NCBI GenBank assembly: GCA_965222935.1
Contig: CBDCVA010000002.1
Location: 1,922,001 to 1,986,000, forward strand
DNA from: CBDCVA01 sp965222935 [NCBI: Candidatus Latescibacterota bacterium]
GTDB lineage: Bacteria > Latescibacterota > CBDCVA01
Length of the DNA stretch: 64,000 nt
Reading direction: 5' to 3'
Positions within the stretch are counted from its first letter, which is position 1; each line of letters begins with the position of its first letter. Both the position numbers and the translations under genes were made by a program. Shown here piece after piece: positions 41,434 to 50,799 of the stretch. Below the pieces are notes generated by a model. It was given only the letters and a program-made list of their open reading frames with translations. It was not told where the DNA came from and did not search any database.

Positions 41434-42424
41434 TCTCGTCATCGCTGAGGTCACCGACCCCGCCCGGTGGGATGCTCTGGTCGGAGCCGCGCCCCAGGGG
41501 ACGGCCTTCAGTTCCTGGGCATGGCTGGCGGCGGCGGCGGAGACCTTCGGCGGAAGCCCAGTGCGTTGGGGCGCGTGGCGGGGTGAGGAGCTGGTCGCCG
41601 GGGCGAGTTACCTGCGTCGCCCGCGCATGGGCCTGATAGAGGGTCTTACGCCACCCTTGAGCCCGTACGGTGGCCTCGTCTTTGACGGTACGCGTCCCCT
41701 GAGCATCGCCAACGGTCACGCCGCCGCGGATGCTCTCCTGGCACGGGCGGAGAGGGATGGTGCGGTCCACCGCTGGGCGCTTGCGCCCGCTCTCGACGAT
41801 GCTAGGCCCTTCGCGTGGCGCGACTGGTCGGTCAGCGTGCGCTATACGCGTGTGGTGACGCTCTCGGACGCGGATGCTGTCTGGCGGAGCATCTCCCCTG
41901 CGATGCGCCGGCAGATCAAGAAGGGCGAGCGGGCGGGGTACTCCCTCGAGCTTAGTGAGGATGTCGCCATCGCTGTCGCGCATTATAGGGCAACCTTCGA
42001 AGCGCGGAGCGTTGCGCCCCGTGTGCCGGTCGAACGGATGGCGCATCTGCTCGGGGCGGCGCTCGAACGCCGCCTGGCGGAGCTCTGGGTCCTGCGCTCA
42101 ATCGAGGGTGCGCCCGCGGCCTCTTGCGCGCTCGTCCGCGACGCGCGTCGGGGGTACTACTGGTTGGCTGGAACCGACCCCGCCCACCGTCAGGAGGGCG
42201 CCATGCCGACTCTCATCTGGCTTTTGTTTCAGCGGTTTTGTGGCGAACTTCCAGCCTTCGATTTCGTTGGCGCCAACATCCCTTCCGTCGCCCGCTTCAA
42301 GCGAGGTTTCGGAGGTGAGCTCATCGACTATTTTGCCGTCGAGCGCTGGCGGGGGGCCGTTTTGCGGACCGCCTGGAAAGCCGCCGGTGCTGCCCGAACC
42401 CGGCTTTCTAGGAGAGAGCCATGA
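41396..42424 (+). CDS. FemAB/GNAT-like (BioF2-type) acyltransferase
   Basis: 342 residues from ATG 41396, overlapping the flippase end by 38 nt; a GTG at 41420 would shorten the overlap. The fold is seen in VIAEVTDPARWDALV (N), PPLSPYGGLVFDG, the positive SPAMRRQIKKGERAGYSLEL helix, and the GNAT-type core RGYYWLAGTDPAHRQEGA followed by FDFVGANIPSVARFKRGFGG. Relatives (FemAB, XrtA-associated FemAB) transfer amino acids or acyl groups onto peptidoglycan or polysaccharide. Its stop overlaps the start of the mini-ORF at 42421. Confidence 0.8.
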   Translation: MCPRPQDAVTPSDLVIAEVTDPARWDALVGAAPQGTAFSSWAWLAAAAETFGGSPVRWGAWRGEELVAGASYLRRPRMGLIEGLTPPLSPYGGLVFDGTRPLSIANGHAAADALLARAERDGAVHRWALAPALDDARPFAWRDWSVSVRYTRVVTLSDADAVWRSISPAMRRQIKKGERAGYSLELSEDVAIAVAHYRATFEARSVAPRVPVERMAHLLGAALERRLAELWVLRSIEGAPAASCALVRDARRGYYWLAGTDPAHRQEGAMPTLIWLLFQRFCGELPAFDFVGANIPSVARFKRGFGGELIDYFAVERWRGAVLRTAWKAAGAARTRLSRREP

Positions 42425-42495
42425 TTCCCGTGAGCCTGTCGATGATGGTGGTTCTCTCCTCCTGGCTCGCGGGGTGGAGTAGGGGAGCAGGATGA
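42421..42495 (+). CDS. 24-residue hydrophobic small protein
   Basis: ATG at 42421 has AGGAGAG five bases upstream and overlaps the stop of the acyltransferase (ATGA). Its own stop (42493-42495) overlaps the ATG of the next gene (ATGA). The peptide begins MIPVSLSMMVVLSSWLAGW and ends RGAG, a single short membrane helix with a positive tail. The fit at both ends makes it a credible small membrane protein or coupling ORF, filling what would otherwise be an unexplained 67-nt gap. Confidence 0.6.
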   Translation: MIPVSLSMMVVLSSWLAGWSRGAG

Positions 42496-44246
42496 TCCCA
42501 CTAGGGGTCTGGGCCCCCGAGCTGCCGGAAGCTGTGCGGCCGGCGTTCAGAGCCGCCGTGGACCTCGTAACGGCTACGTTGGGTCTGAACTGGCGCCTTC
42601 TCGGCTCACCTGCGGAGGAAGCCGTGATCTTGCTCGTCTCGGGCGATGCCTCCGAGCGTGAGCTGGGTGTCCTTGCCGCCGGGGGTGCGGTCATTGTGCG
42701 CTGCCCGCTTGACCCCGCGCTCTATCGCGTCTCACCCTCCGGGGCAATGGAGACACCCTGGCTGGCTCCGCCGCTCTTGGTCGGAACGCCGAGCGTATGG
42801 GCGGGGATACCGCTTTTCGGCTCGAATGTGGAGCTTGGGACCCAAGAGAGCCCGTATACCCTCGCCGCCGACGTGGAGGGAAAGCCGGTCGCTACTACGG
42901 AACCCGTGGGTTCTGGCGCACTGGGCCGACTGGCGGCCGATCTGATTGGCAACGTTTTCGGTCACGCGGCGCGCTTTGAGGAGCGGGTCCGTCCCTGTAG
43001 AGACGCACACGGCCGATTTCCCGGAGCTGCGAGCAGCGTCACCGGGGCATCCGCCCTGGCGCGGGAGGAGGCGACGGTGCCTGCCGTGGGCTCACGCGCT
43101 CTGATGCTGTTCCTCACAGTCTTGATCGAGACGGCACGCGCTGCGGGGCGCCCGTTCGCACGTCTAGCGTCGTGGCCGGGGGCTGCCCCGCTGGCGGTCG
43201 GCCTCACGCACGATGTCGATCGCGTCCGCAAGTGGACGCTTGGCCGGATCGTCCGTGAAGCGGCGCACGGCTCCCTGCCGCTCGGACCTCTTGTGCGGGG
43301 CCGTAACGCTGACCCCTACTGGACCTTTGAGACGCTGCTCAATCGTGAGCGGGAGGCGGGCGTACGCGCCACGTTCTTCCTGGGTGCGGCGCGGCGGCAT
43401 AGACTCGACCCATCCTATGCGCTCGCCTCACCGCCCATGCGGCGGCTCGTCGCCGACCTCGGTAATGCGGGGCACGAGGTCGGGCTCCACTACAGCTACG
43501 ACGCCTGGCTGGGCGGACCACCGCTCGCCGAGGATCTTGCCGTGTTCGAAGCTACCATTCGGGATCGGCCCGAAGGCGCCAGGGGCCATTACCTGCGGAT
43601 CGTGCCGGATCGAACGTTCAGTGCTCTCGCCGATGCGGGCCTGCGCTACGACGCGACGCTCGGTTTTCACGATCGCCCCGGCTACCGTGCAGGGCTAGCT
43701 CACCCCTTCACGCCCTACGATTCCGAGCGGGCTACCCCGCTTCCGCTCCTGGAATTGCCGTTGGCACTCATGGACACGACGCTCTGGGGCTATGTCCACC
43801 TTGACCACGATGGATCACTCGCGGCCCTGGAAGCCGTCCTGGCCGAGGCGCGAGCGGTCGAGGGCCTCGCGATGCTCTTAATCCATCAGAATGCCCTCGA
43901 CGCAACTGATTTCCCCATCGGCCCGCCCCTTTACGAGGCCGCCCTCGCTGCTTGTGGAGAGGCATACGCAGTCCCCGCTAAGGAGATCGCCGCCTGGTGG
44001 CGGGCACGGCAGGGGGTCGGCCTTGAGTATCCCGTTCCCTCCGATGGGGGCATGACGGTCGGACTCGAGGCGCAGGAGGTGATAGAGGGTCTCGCCATCC
44101 ATGTCCACCCGCCCCCCGGCGTCGAGTTCGCCGATGTCGGGGGTGCATCCGTCATCGCCGGTAGCTCCGACCGCTGGACTGCCCAGCTTCCTCCTCTCGC
44201 TGCGGGGTCGCGGGCCGTCGTAACGTTTCGCTGGACGCGGCGCTGA
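42492..44246 (+). CDS. Polysaccharide deacetylase-like protein
   Basis: 584 residues; GGGAGCAGG precedes the ATG. The N-terminal 220 residues are unlike other families I know. From about 235 comes a NodB-type fold: LTHDVDRVRKW (metal Asp pair), ATFFLGAARRH, GHEVGLHYSYDAW (the His-His ligands), LRIVPDRTFSALADAGLRYDATLG in two parts, and MLLIHQNALDA near the end. The C-terminal 80 residues are a small beta domain. It probably removes N- or O-acetyl groups from a glycan. There is no signal peptide. Confidence 0.8.
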   Translation: MIPLGVWAPELPEAVRPAFRAAVDLVTATLGLNWRLLGSPAEEAVILLVSGDASERELGVLAAGGAVIVRCPLDPALYRVSPSGAMETPWLAPPLLVGTPSVWAGIPLFGSNVELGTQESPYTLAADVEGKPVATTEPVGSGALGRLAADLIGNVFGHAARFEERVRPCRDAHGRFPGAASSVTGASALAREEATVPAVGSRALMLFLTVLIETARAAGRPFARLASWPGAAPLAVGLTHDVDRVRKWTLGRIVREAAHGSLPLGPLVRGRNADPYWTFETLLNREREAGVRATFFLGAARRHRLDPSYALASPPMRRLVADLGNAGHEVGLHYSYDAWLGGPPLAEDLAVFEATIRDRPEGARGHYLRIVPDRTFSALADAGLRYDATLGFHDRPGYRAGLAHPFTPYDSERATPLPLLELPLALMDTTLWGYVHLDHDGSLAALEAVLAEARAVEGLAMLLIHQNALDATDFPIGPPLYEAALAACGEAYAVPAKEIAAWWRARQGVGLEYPVPSDGGMTVGLEAQEVIEGLAIHVHPPPGVEFADVGGASVIAGSSDRWTAQLPPLAAGSRAVVTFRWTRR

Positions 44247-44280
44247 GATTCGTTAGGCTTTCAGTCCAACGAGGCCGGTC

Positions 44281-45444
44281 GTGGACCTTCGCTCCGCCAG
44301 GGTGTTGATGCTCACCTTCTCCGAGGTCGCCCATGATTCGCGGCTGTGGAAGGAGATCCGCACCCTCTCCGATGCGGGCGCGGAAGTGGCGGTGCTCGGG
44401 GTGCGCTATGGTCCGAATCAGGCGCCGGGTGCTTATGCCGGCGCGCCCGTAGCGCGCGTAAACGTCGGAGAGCAGCGCTCAGGCTCGCGGCGATTCTTGC
44501 GCGGGTGGTGGGCAACGCTCTGGCCCGCCTGGCGCGCGCGCGCGCCAGTCTATCACGCGATGGACCTCTATCTCCTGCCCGTCGCGGCTCTCTGCGCTCG
44601 GCTGCATGGCGCGGCGCTCGTTTACGATTCGCGCGAGTACTACCGAGGCACGGAGGCCCTTGCTCGGCGGCCGCTCCGGCGGGCATTCTGGGGTGTCATC
44701 GAACGCGTCTGCATCCGCCGTACGCAGGCGGTCCTGGTCGTCTCACCGGCCATCGGGGAGCGATTGGCCGCTGACTACGCACTCCCCCGTTCGCCCATCA
44801 CGGTTCGCAACGTGCCGACGCGGATCGAAGTCGATGCGCCGCCAGAGGGTGACCTGCGTTGTGGAGTGGGGGCCGGACTAGCGGTCGCGCTCTACCTGGG
44901 CCACCTCCAGCGTGGTCGGGGCCTTGAGGTTGCCATCGAAGCACTGGCTCATGCCCCCTCCTGCGCCCTCGTCTGCCTGGGCGATGGCCCCCTGCGGGAT
45001 GAGTTGGTCGCTCGCGCGCAACGGCTGGGCGTCACCGACCGCGTTCACCTTCGACCCCCTGTGGCGCCGGAGATCGTCGTTGCGGCTGCGCGCTCGGCGG
45101 ATATTGGCCTGGTGCTGATCGAGGATGTCGGCTTCAGCTATCATCATGCGCTGCCCAACAAGCTTTTCCAGGTCCTGGCTGCCGGGCTGCCTGTCGTCGC
45201 GAGCGACCTCCCTGGCGTGGGGACAGTCGTCCGCGAGGCTGACGCCGGTCTTGTCGTAGATTCCGCCAAACCTGCCGCCATTGGCGAGGCCCTCGAGCGC
45301 CTGGCTACCGACGCATCGTTCCGGGACCGCTGCCGCGCTGCCAGCCGCAAGGCCGCCGAGCGCTACGTCTGGGAGCGTGAAGCGGCTGCCTTGCTCGACG
45401 CCTATCGAGCGCTCCCCGAGCGCTGCCCGTCGCCGGACGCGTGA
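44281..45444 (+). CDS. GT4 glycosyltransferase, first
   Basis: 387 residues of a GT-B fold. The N-terminal half has VAHDSRLWKEIRTLSDAGAE. The C-terminal sugar-nucleotide site has LYLGHLQRGRGLEVAIEAL, CLGDGPLRDELVARA and LPNKLFQVLAAGLPVVASDLPG, the E-x7-E-like region in modified form. GTG start with GAGGCCG. Donor and acceptor unknown. It likely extends the lipid-linked glycan of this operon. The stop overlaps the next ATG (TGATG). Confidence 0.87.
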   Translation: MDLRSARVLMLTFSEVAHDSRLWKEIRTLSDAGAEVAVLGVRYGPNQAPGAYAGAPVARVNVGEQRSGSRRFLRGWWATLWPAWRARAPVYHAMDLYLLPVAALCARLHGAALVYDSREYYRGTEALARRPLRRAFWGVIERVCIRRTQAVLVVSPAIGERLAADYALPRSPITVRNVPTRIEVDAPPEGDLRCGVGAGLAVALYLGHLQRGRGLEVAIEALAHAPSCALVCLGDGPLRDELVARAQRLGVTDRVHLRPPVAPEIVVAAARSADIGLVLIEDVGFSYHHALPNKLFQVLAAGLPVVASDLPGVGTVVREADAGLVVDSAKPAAIGEALERLATDASFRDRCRAASRKAAERYVWEREAAALLDAYRALPERCPSPDA

Positions 45445-46736
45445 TGCCCAAGGTCCTTGTCCTCGCATACTACTTTCCGCCGCTGGGCCTCTCAGGTGTC
45501 CAGCGCACGCTCAAATTCGTCAAGTACCTGCCCCACTATGGCTGGCAGCCGGTTGTCGTCACGGCTGCGCCGCGAGGTTATCTGGCGTTCGACCCCTCGC
45601 TCCTCTCGGATGCCCCATCCCATCTCCCCATCCTGCGGACGCCAAGCCTTGACCCCCTGGCGCTGTTCGGACGCGGCTCGCCCGATGCGGCGGGTCACGG
45701 CATCGTCCCGCGCGAGGCGCTTCGTCAAGGTTTGGCGCGCGCAGCCAAGGCTCTCTTCTTACCGGACAACAAGCTCGGCTGGCTACCCTTCGCCGTGCGT
45801 GCCGGCACCGCAGCGATCCGCGCCCACCGCCCTCAGGTGCTCTTCTCTACCGCGCCGCCCCCCACCTCGCACCTGGCTGCCGCTCTCATCAAGGGTCAGA
45901 GCCGTCTGCCGCTCGTCCTCGACTTCCGCGACCTGTGGAGCGATAACCCCTTTGAATGGCACGCAACACCCCTGCACCGTGGACTGAACCGCACCCTTGA
46001 ACGGCTCGCGCTGCGCGCCGCCGACGCCATGGTGGCCATCCATGAGCCCATGCTGGCCGCGCTTCAGACCCGTGCGCCCCGCAGGCCCGAGCGCCGCGAC
46101 CGAGTCATCTCCCACGGCTACGATCCCGAGGACTTCACGGATGTCAAAGCTACATCGCGCGATCGCTTCACGGTCACCTATGCGGGGACGTTCATCGAGG
46201 GGATAACGCCCGAGCCCTTTCTTCGGGCGCTTGCCGACCTCGTCCGTCAGCACCCCGCGTGGAGGTCGCGCATACACGCCCGCTTCCTGGGTCTGCCGCG
46301 CACCGAGACCGTGGCGCTGGTCAAGGCGCTCGGCCTCGGGGACCTCGTGACGATCGAGGGATATCTTGCGCATCGGCACGCGACCGCCGCTCTCGTCGAA
46401 TCCCATCTCCTGTGGCTCACCGTGCCGCCCGACGAGCGCTACGCCGGAGTGTGCACCTCCAAGCTCTACGAGTATCTAGGCGCACGTCGGCCCATTCTGG
46501 CGCTAGTGCCCGAGGGTGTGGCCGCTTCGGTCATCCGGGCGGCGGGGGCTGGCCGCGTAGTCGCGCCCCATGACGTGGCGGGGATCGCCGCTGCACTCGA
46601 AGCGTTCTATAAGGCGTGGAAGCAGAGAAGGTTAAAACCGACGCCGGAGGCCGCCGTTCGGCCTTTCGACCGTCGAAGACTCGCAGGGGAGTTGGCCGCA
46701 CTGTTCGACGAGCTCGCTGGCGGTTCGTCGCGCTAG
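45444..46736 (+). CDS. GT4 glycosyltransferase, second
   Basis: 430 residues. Start VLVLAYYFPPLGLSGVQRTL is typical of the GT4 exopolysaccharide subgroup. FSTAPPPTSHLAAALIK, DFRDLWSDNPF, VISHGYDPEDF, TYAGTFIEGITPEPFLRAL and KLYEYLGARRPILALVPEG mark the two Rossmann domains. Substrate unknown. The last 40 codons also overlap the start of the NHL gene in another frame. Confidence 0.87.
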   Translation: MPKVLVLAYYFPPLGLSGVQRTLKFVKYLPHYGWQPVVVTAAPRGYLAFDPSLLSDAPSHLPILRTPSLDPLALFGRGSPDAAGHGIVPREALRQGLARAAKALFLPDNKLGWLPFAVRAGTAAIRAHRPQVLFSTAPPPTSHLAAALIKGQSRLPLVLDFRDLWSDNPFEWHATPLHRGLNRTLERLALRAADAMVAIHEPMLAALQTRAPRRPERRDRVISHGYDPEDFTDVKATSRDRFTVTYAGTFIEGITPEPFLRALADLVRQHPAWRSRIHARFLGLPRTETVALVKALGLGDLVTIEGYLAHRHATAALVESHLLWLTVPPDERYAGVCTSKLYEYLGARRPILALVPEGVAASVIRAAGAGRVVAPHDVAGIAAALEAFYKAWKQRRLKPTPEAAVRPFDRRRLAGELAALFDELAGGSSR

Positions 46737-47683
46737 GCCTTCTAGTCCCCGCCAGCTTGCTCGGCGCGGAGGGTCCTGCGCCCGAGTCGAGCGGTGAGCT
46801 GACGTTCGTACCCGTTGCCCGGTTCGGCCGCGCGGGCGCGGGGCCCGGCGAGTTCACGGATCCCCAGGGTCTTGCCACCGATCTTCTCGGCCACCTCTAC
46901 GTCGCTGACACCGGCAACGATCGTCTTCAGAAGTTTCGCACCGACGGGGCCTTCGTGACGATGGTAGGCGGCTTCGGGTGGGGTGACGGCCAGTTCAACG
47001 ATCCCACGGATGTCTGGGCGGGGGCCGGGCTCGACGTCTTCGTCGTGGATTCGCAGAACCGGCGCATTGAGCGCTACGACCGGGACCTCAACTTCCTGGG
47101 CCGTGTCTTCGAAGCCCGTGAAGGCGGACCCGACGCTGTCGGCTTTGGCATCCCCCGTGGGATCGGCGTCGCGTCGGATGGCCATCTTTACGTCACCGAC
47201 ATCGAGAACCACCGCCTGGTTGCCATCGATCCCTTCGACCGCGCTCTGCGCCGGCTCGTCGGTGAATTCGGCTCTCTGGACCAACCGCTCCGCTGGCCTG
47301 CGGATGTGGCGGTGGCGCGCCGCGGCGAGCTTGTCGTCGCTGATCGCGATGCCGGGCGGCTCGTGCGTTTTGACGCGCTCGGCGGCTATCTCGACGCGGT
47401 GGGAGAGGGCGTCCTGCGCAGCCCAAGCGGGGTTGCCGTCTCCCGCGACGGCCGGATCATCGTCGCTGACCCTGCCCTTGGGGCTGTGGTTGTCTTCGAT
47501 TGGGTCGGCCGCGTCGTGGGCCGCACGACCGTGAGCCATCCCCCAGGTGAAAGGCTCGCCGCCCCGACGGCCGTCGCTCTGGGACCGAACGGCGGAGTCT
47601 ACGTCCTCGACGCCGGGGCCCCGGCGGTCGTGACCTACCGGCTCGAGGCGCTGGCCCAGCGTCCCCTGAAAGTGAGCGAATAG
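46616..47683 (+). CDS. NHL-repeat beta-propeller protein, exported
   Basis: 355 residues from GTG 46616, the only start codon ahead of the signal-like segment RWRFVALGLLVPASLLGAEG. This forces a 121-nt overlap with the glycosyltransferase. From residue 60 there are about six NHL blades (GPGEFTDPQGLATDLLGHLYVADTG, then GDGQFNDPTDVWAG, GIPRGIGVASDGHLYVTD, LRWPADVAVARRGELVVAD, LRSPSGVAVSRDGRIIVAD). Such propellers bind proteins, glycans or RNA. The periplasmic location and following outer-membrane proteins suggest a glycan-export scaffold. Confidence 0.82.
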   Translation: MEAEKVKTDAGGRRSAFRPSKTRRGVGRTVRRARWRFVALGLLVPASLLGAEGPAPESSGELTFVPVARFGRAGAGPGEFTDPQGLATDLLGHLYVADTGNDRLQKFRTDGAFVTMVGGFGWGDGQFNDPTDVWAGAGLDVFVVDSQNRRIERYDRDLNFLGRVFEAREGGPDAVGFGIPRGIGVASDGHLYVTDIENHRLVAIDPFDRALRRLVGEFGSLDQPLRWPADVAVARRGELVVADRDAGRLVRFDALGGYLDAVGEGVLRSPSGVAVSRDGRIIVADPALGAVVVFDWVGRVVGRTTVSHPPGERLAAPTAVALGPNGGVYVLDAGAPAVVTYRLEALAQRPLKVSE

Positions 47684-50600
47684 TGGCGGGACGGAGGGCT
47701 TTTGCACCCCGGGCTCTTCGATTCGCGGCGGCGTTCGGCGGGGTCTTTGTCCTGGTTGGGCTCGCGTCGGCCGGGCCGCCTTCCGACCGGCCGCTGGAAG
47801 TGACCGTCGAGCGCCTCGGCGACGGCACGCCGGGGCCCTATGATCTCGGCGGCCAGCCCGTGCTCTTGGGCACCGAGCAGGTCGTAGTGGATGGACGCAG
47901 CCTCTCGCGCGAAGGTGGCTATGAGATTGATGGCCAGGCGGCGACGATCACCTTCGCTCGGCCCGTCCCGAAGGGCGCGCTCATCTGGGTGCGCTATATC
48001 GTCGTGCCCGTTGCTCTGGAGCCGACCTACCGCCTGCGGCTGCTCGTCGCTCCGGGGGCCGACCCGGTTTCGGCGGGCGGCAGCGCACCTGTGCCCGAGC
48101 GCCCTGACCGCTTTGAGCACCTCGGCGATGAGCTTGCGGAGCTCTCGGTGACCGGCACGAAGACCTTCGGGATCAACCTCGGCTCGGGCGGTAGCGTGAG
48201 CGTGGAGCAGGCCCTCAGGCTCGCCATCTCGGGGAAGCTCGCCCCACAGGTCGAGGTCACCGCAGTCCTTAGCGATCAGAACCTCCCCATCCAACCCGAG
48301 GGGAACACACTGGCCCTCAAGGAGCTCGACAAGGTCCTCATCGCCATCCGCTCCCCTTTCGCCGAGCTGGCGCTGGGTGACTACGAGCTTGCGCTTGATG
48401 AGGGTGAGTTTGTCCGCTTCGATCGCAAGCTGGAAGGAGCCAAGACGCGCATCGAGGTGGGCGACGCAGCCATTGTCCTGGCGCGGGGCGGTTCGGGCGG
48501 CATCTTCCGTACGCAGTTTCTCCATCCCATCGATGGCAATCAGGGACCCTACCAGCTCACGGGCATCGATGGCCGCACGGACATCGTCGTCTTGGGGGGA
48601 ACGGAGAAGGTTTGGATAAACGGCGATCGGCTCGTGCGCGGCGAGACGAACGACTACGTGATCGACTACGGCCTCGCTCAGATCACCTTCACGCGGGCGC
48701 GACTGGTCACCGAGGACGACCGCATCGTCGTGGATTTCGAGTACATCGAGGAGGGTCTGAAAGTGCGCACGACGGCGGGACGGGCCACCTGGACGCTCGG
48801 AGATCGGCTCGGGCGCCTGGGCCTCACCTGGGTACGCGAGGATCATGCGCTCGCCTCACCGCCTGCGGATGATGAAGCCGCTCCCGTTACCCGTGTTCCA
48901 CCTAGGAACCAGCTCGGCGGACTCGATCTTACCCTTCGCCTGCCGGGGAGCGTCGAGCTTGCGGCCGAGTTCGCCCAGGGCGGCGTTGGGGAGGGGCCGC
49001 GCGCCTCCAAGCTGCGCCTCGCGGCGGAGCCGGGTCTCACGCGGGACCTGGCCCTGGAGTTCCACGGTGAGGTGCGCGACGTTGCGGAGGGGTTCGAGCC
49101 TCTGAGCCGGACGCTTGATGCCGAGGATAGCCGCCGCTGGGGCTTGCGCTTCGATGCGGATAGAGGGGCGGAACGCACGGGCGATCTGGCCTTGGGCGTT
49201 CGCCTCCGCGACAGGGTCCTTGCCCGTGGCTTCTGGGGCACCTTTGACACCCCAGGCGCCGAGGGTGCGCGCCGCTTTGGCGTCGAGGGCGACCTCCCCT
49301 CCGCGCGCAGCATACAGACGCACTACTTTGTCGAGCGGATCGAACGCAACATACCGGCGCCTGAGCGCGGATCTACCGAACTGACCGTCGGGCGCGAGCG
49401 CGTCGAGGCGACGCGTCCTCTGCGAGGGGGCATGTCCGGCCTGATGCTCTCCCGCGAGCGCCAGGAGACCCCGGGTGGGAGCGGTAGCGAGTACGTCCAG
49501 AGCCGCTTCCGCCTCAATCTGGCCGAGCGGGGTCCCATAGCGGGCAGCGCAGCCTTGGAGCTGCGGCGCGACCGGCGTCTCGGAGCCGCCGAACGCGACA
49601 GCGCTTTCGCCTGGACGACGACCCTCGGCCTGAAGCTCCCCCGGTGGCGTGCGTTCAGCTTCGACAGTCAGTACACCCACAGGCAAAAGCGCTTTAGCGG
49701 TGCCTCTGAGAGTGTGCGTACGAGCGACCTCGCCGAGCTCATCATGCGTGGGACCCCCTGGGATGGGCTGTTGCGTGCCGATCTCCGCTATCGGATCGCC
49801 CAGAGCCATGCCGATCGCAAGATCCGCGAGTTCGAGTTCGTCGGTGACGGGAGGGGTTTTTACCGCCGTGAGGTGCGCGACGGTGTCGAGGAGTTCATCC
49901 CGGACGCTCGCGGCAGCTATCGCCTGCGCCTTCATGGCACCGGTGACTTCGAGCCCGTCGTAGAGGCCTTCGCTGGCCTCAAGCTCCGCCTCACGCCAAG
50001 GGATCGGCTGCTCGGACGTGACATCGCTGCGGCCTGGTGGGATCACCTCGCGGCCGAGACGGTCCTCGAGGTGAGTGAGAAGACGCGAGAGCGGAATCGG
50101 GCGGCGGTTTATCGACTCGATCAAAGCGTTTTCCGCCGGCCGGGCGTGACGGTGGATGGTGGACTGCGCCTGCGACAAGACATCTTCTATGCCGACCACA
50201 CCCGCAGGCTCGACGCTCGGCTCCGCGTTCGTGAGAACCGGCGCCTGCGGAGCGACATCTCCCGCGGCGAGCGGACGACAGAGGCAGAGCGTTCGGTCCG
50301 GCTACGGCTGGCCGTCGCACGGCGGACGGACCTCGAGATGAGCCTGGGCCGCGAGCGGCGCTTGCGAGAGAGGGGCCTCGGTCTGGATTTCGACATTGCT
50401 GGGCTTACGGCACAAGGGGCGCTTCTGCATCGCGCTGGGCGAGCGCTGGAAGTGGGCCTCGTCGGTCGCTGGGTGCGCGATACGGACCGCGCGCGGCGCC
50501 CCCGTGCGCTCGCGGGCCGAGCGTTCGAAGTGGAGCCGATGCTGCTCTACTCGTGGAGCCGCCGTGGGCGGGCTCGCGTGGAGTTCACCTGGGCGCATGC

Positions 50601-50799
50601 GCGGATCACCGGGGGGCACGGCACCCCCGTGTTCCAGATGCTGCGCGGCGCGCTGCCGGGGACGAATCTTGATTGGCGGCTTGCGCTCGATCTGCGCCTG
50701 AGCCGGTTCCTCTCGGGGACTCTCGCCGTCGATGGCCGGAAACGCCCCGATCTCGATATCGAGCACACCGGCCGCGCGGAGATGCGGACTTCGCTCTGA
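47683..50799 (+). CDS. Large outer-membrane/envelope beta protein, unclassified
   Basis: 1038 residues. GTG start overlaps the NHL stop (TAGTG). A signal peptide of about 30 residues (RFAAAFGGVFVLVGLASAG) is followed by PGPYDLGGQPVLLGTEQVVVD and a second copy-like motif, GPYQLTGIDGRTDIVVLGGTEKVWIN. Then comes a run of about forty amphipathic beta strands rich in Arg (for example RRRLRSDISRGE-like). The GTEKVWxNGxRLxRGxxxDYxIDY pattern recurs in hypothetical proteins of FCB-type genomes. The C-terminus suggests a barrel. Role unknown; paired with Omp85, it may be a pore or assembly partner. Confidence 0.78.
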   Translation: MAGRRAFAPRALRFAAAFGGVFVLVGLASAGPPSDRPLEVTVERLGDGTPGPYDLGGQPVLLGTEQVVVDGRSLSREGGYEIDGQAATITFARPVPKGALIWVRYIVVPVALEPTYRLRLLVAPGADPVSAGGSAPVPERPDRFEHLGDELAELSVTGTKTFGINLGSGGSVSVEQALRLAISGKLAPQVEVTAVLSDQNLPIQPEGNTLALKELDKVLIAIRSPFAELALGDYELALDEGEFVRFDRKLEGAKTRIEVGDAAIVLARGGSGGIFRTQFLHPIDGNQGPYQLTGIDGRTDIVVLGGTEKVWINGDRLVRGETNDYVIDYGLAQITFTRARLVTEDDRIVVDFEYIEEGLKVRTTAGRATWTLGDRLGRLGLTWVREDHALASPPADDEAAPVTRVPPRNQLGGLDLTLRLPGSVELAAEFAQGGVGEGPRASKLRLAAEPGLTRDLALEFHGEVRDVAEGFEPLSRTLDAEDSRRWGLRFDADRGAERTGDLALGVRLRDRVLARGFWGTFDTPGAEGARRFGVEGDLPSARSIQTHYFVERIERNIPAPERGSTELTVGRERVEATRPLRGGMSGLMLSRERQETPGGSGSEYVQSRFRLNLAERGPIAGSAALELRRDRRLGAAERDSAFAWTTTLGLKLPRWRAFSFDSQYTHRQKRFSGASESVRTSDLAELIMRGTPWDGLLRADLRYRIAQSHADRKIREFEFVGDGRGFYRREVRDGVEEFIPDARGSYRLRLHGTGDFEPVVEAFAGLKLRLTPRDRLLGRDIAAAWWDHLAAETVLEVSEKTRERNRAAVYRLDQSVFRRPGVTVDGGLRLRQDIFYADHTRRLDARLRVRENRRLRSDISRGERTTEAERSVRLRLAVARRTDLEMSLGRERRLRERGLGLDFDIAGLTAQGALLHRAGRALEVGLVGRWVRDTDRARRPRALAGRAFEVEPMLLYSWSRRGRARVEFTWAHARITGGHGTPVFQMLRGALPGTNLDWRLALDLRLSRFLSGTLAVDGRKRPDLDIEHTGRAEMRTSL

